Shown here piece after piece: positions 63,013 through 64,000 of a stretch of 64,000 nt of DNA. Origin of the DNA: Paraburkholderia bonniea (GTDB lineage Bacteria > Pseudomonadota > Gammaproteobacteria > Burkholderiales > Burkholderiaceae); contig NZ_QPEQ01000001.1 in the NCBI RefSeq assembly GCF_009455625.1, positions 1,178,001 to 1,242,000 on the forward strand, in the 5' to 3' direction. Position 1 is the first letter of the stretch. The number at the start of each line of letters is the position of its first letter. A program made the translations under genes and the position numbers. The notes under the pieces were generated by a model. The model was given only the letters and a program-made list of their open reading frames with translations. It ran no database searches and was not told where the DNA came from.

Positions 63013-63432
63013 TCATGCAACGCTTATTTCAAGATGCCGTCCCATTGCTTGAAGGGCCGCAGCAATTCCATCAATGCGAGTGGTGTGCCGCCAATTTGTG
63101 AGGCGGTTCACTTCCTGAGGGGTGGTGTTCAATCTCCGCGCGAGTTCAGCGGGGCGAATGTTTTGCGTCACCATTTCGTTGAGTAACAAAATCTAGGCTG
63201 ACAGGCTGGCAGGAAGCTCGATGACGGGTTGTCCACGCTTCGGCTTCGATGGCGTGGGCACAACGCGTTTGTCCTCAAAGTAGAATTCCATCGCTGTTTC
63301 AAGTGCTTCCTGAGCCATTGCAAGCGCTTCTTCGGTGGTCTCGCCTTGAGTAATAGCTTCAGGAATGTCGGAGAACGTTACGACAAAGCCGCCATCGGCT
63401 TCATCAGGGGTAAGGGTGACAGGAAATTTCAT
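63013..63432 (-). pseudogene. hicB: hicB antitoxin with in-frame amber codon
   Basis: The intact frame would give 139 residues. Residues 1-79 are the HicB RNase-H-like half (MKFPVTLTPDEADGGFVVTF, then DIPEAITQGETTEEAL, to ELPASLSA). Codon 80 is TAG (complement of 63193-63195), probably from AAG. The same frame continues for 60 residues that are plainly the HicB DNA-binding domain: ILLLNEMVTQNIRPAELARR, LNTTPQEVNRLTN, RIDGIAAALQAMGRHLEIS. So only a 79-residue antitoxin without DNA-binding domain would be made, losing autorepression but perhaps still binding toxin. GAGG precedes the ATG; hicA lies just upstream. Confidence 0.85.
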
Positions 63433-63446
63433 AAATACCTCGCTTA

Positions 63447-63622
63447 TTATTTCAGGCCAAGTTGCTTTTTGATGCCCTCAACAGTGCTTTTTTGAGGTCG
63501 GTGTTGTGCATCGGTATGATCGACTGCTTGCCATCCAGGTAAACCTTGAGGTGGGAGCCTTTCATCGTGCCGAACGTTGCGCCTTGCTGCGTCAGCCACC
63601 GTTTAAATTCTTTGCTGTTCAT
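63447..63622 (-). pseudogene. hicA: hicA toxin with 3' frameshift
   Basis: HicA mRNA-interferase of ~58 residues. From ATG at 63622: MNSKEFKRWLTQQGATFGTM, then KGSHLKVYLDGKQSIIPMHN with the catalytic His in GSH, then TDLKK. After the A-rich run near 63488-63495 the frame gives ALLRASKSNLA and stops at 63452. Adding one base restores TVEGIKKQLGLK and a TAA at 63447-63449, the normal HicA end. A single-base loss has therefore changed the last ~12 residues. The catalytic part is intact, so residual activity is possible. Upstream partner of hicB, as usual for this family. Confidence 0.82.
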
Positions 63623-64000
63623 GGCTTCAATTGCAAACAATATTGTTTATGCTCGGGAAGGTTTTGGTGTTCCCTGCTTCGAGTGAACATCGTGCGCAGA
63701 TGCTCGTGATGTCGGGAGTCGAACCGTAAGGCGTGTGCAGACTTCAATCGCAGGTAAGGTGCAGACTCATCTGCGAGCTAAAGATGTTCGTGCCATTTTT
63801 GCACCTGATCGCCGTATCTAATTGATTATTAATAGTTTATAGTTCCGGTCCCCGGTGCTATGGCCCCTTGCACCTTCCTTCACTTTTTCGACAAAAGTGC
63901 ATTGAAAATCAAGTATTTACGGGCTTTACAGCCCCGTCGCTTTCCATCAATATCTACACCAATTTACTTGAAGATTTGCACTTGGGTGCACCAAATTTGC
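63623..64000. other. Right end of island and beyond, no gene seen
   Basis: It contains the second copy of the tRNA-Leu 3' end. The last bases (TTGCACTTGGGTGCACCAAA) form an inverted-repeat-rich stretch, as is often found ahead of integrase genes. Any such gene would start beyond position 64000. Confidence 0.35.
63844..63856 (+). repeat. Putative attachment site, distal copy (attR)
   Basis: Exact 13-bp copy (TCCGGTCCCCGGT) of tRNA-Leu bases 59845-59857 in the same orientation, in otherwise AT-rich DNA. The flanks differ (GCTATGG instead of ACCAAAA). Confidence 0.6.

Overview
The window comes from a betaproteobacterium of the family Burkholderiaceae (Burkholderia sensu lato). The 16S/23S/5S operon, the BamC, DUF2844/DUF3443 and double-length UvrA-type proteins, and the GC-rich codon use of the core genes all point there. 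Genus and species cannot be fixed from this window alone.

Layout. The first 0.7 kb is the end of hemY. Positions 0.8-3.9 kb are AT-rich, acquired-looking DNA. They hold one effector-like gene with a degenerate SET-like C-terminus and an internal 96-bp duplication, then a strongly structured intergenic stretch, and end at tRNA-Pro(UGG). From 4 to 33.9 kb lies ordinary core genome: a TPR glycosyltransferase-like protein, a MATE exporter, an NlpD-like factor, an aldose epimerase, uppP, tRNA-Arg(UCU), a NUDIX hydrolase, glnS, a CoA-transferase, alaS, a LivHMGF-type ABC transporter, a four-gene membrane-lipid-like operon, an MFS exporter, ggt and yigZ. Positions 34.2-39.9 kb are a complete rRNA operon (two promoters, 16S, tRNA-Ile, tRNA-Ala, 23S, 5S, terminator). 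From 40 to 59.4 kb come a double-length UvrA paralogue, secreted proteins of unknown function, bamC, two EamA exporters, small lipoproteins, thiC with its TPP riboswitch, and a fadH-like reductase. The last 4.5 kb starts at tRNA-Leu(UAA) and runs into a second AT-rich island with LRR and effector-like genes and a broken hicAB pair.

Most notable. The tRNA-Leu(UAA) gene is split by a 273-nt group I intron after U34, the same position as the cyanobacterial and plastid intron. P1, P2, P4, P7 and P9 pairings, the GAAA loops and the terminal G are visible. A 13-bp copy of the 3' end of this tRNA lies about 4 kb downstream (63844-63856) and marks the likely far edge of the island. Inside that edge, hicB carries an in-frame amber codon and hicA a one-base frameshift, so the toxin-antitoxin pair has decayed on both sides.

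How the genes work together. Three gene groups form tight units. The Liv-type transporter (20.5-24.2 kb) and the lipid-type operon (25.4-28.8 kb) are built on 4- to 14-bp overlaps. DUF2844/DUF3443 form a two-gene secreted pair. No CRISPR array, intact transposase or integrase was seen, although an integrase could lie just beyond the right end.
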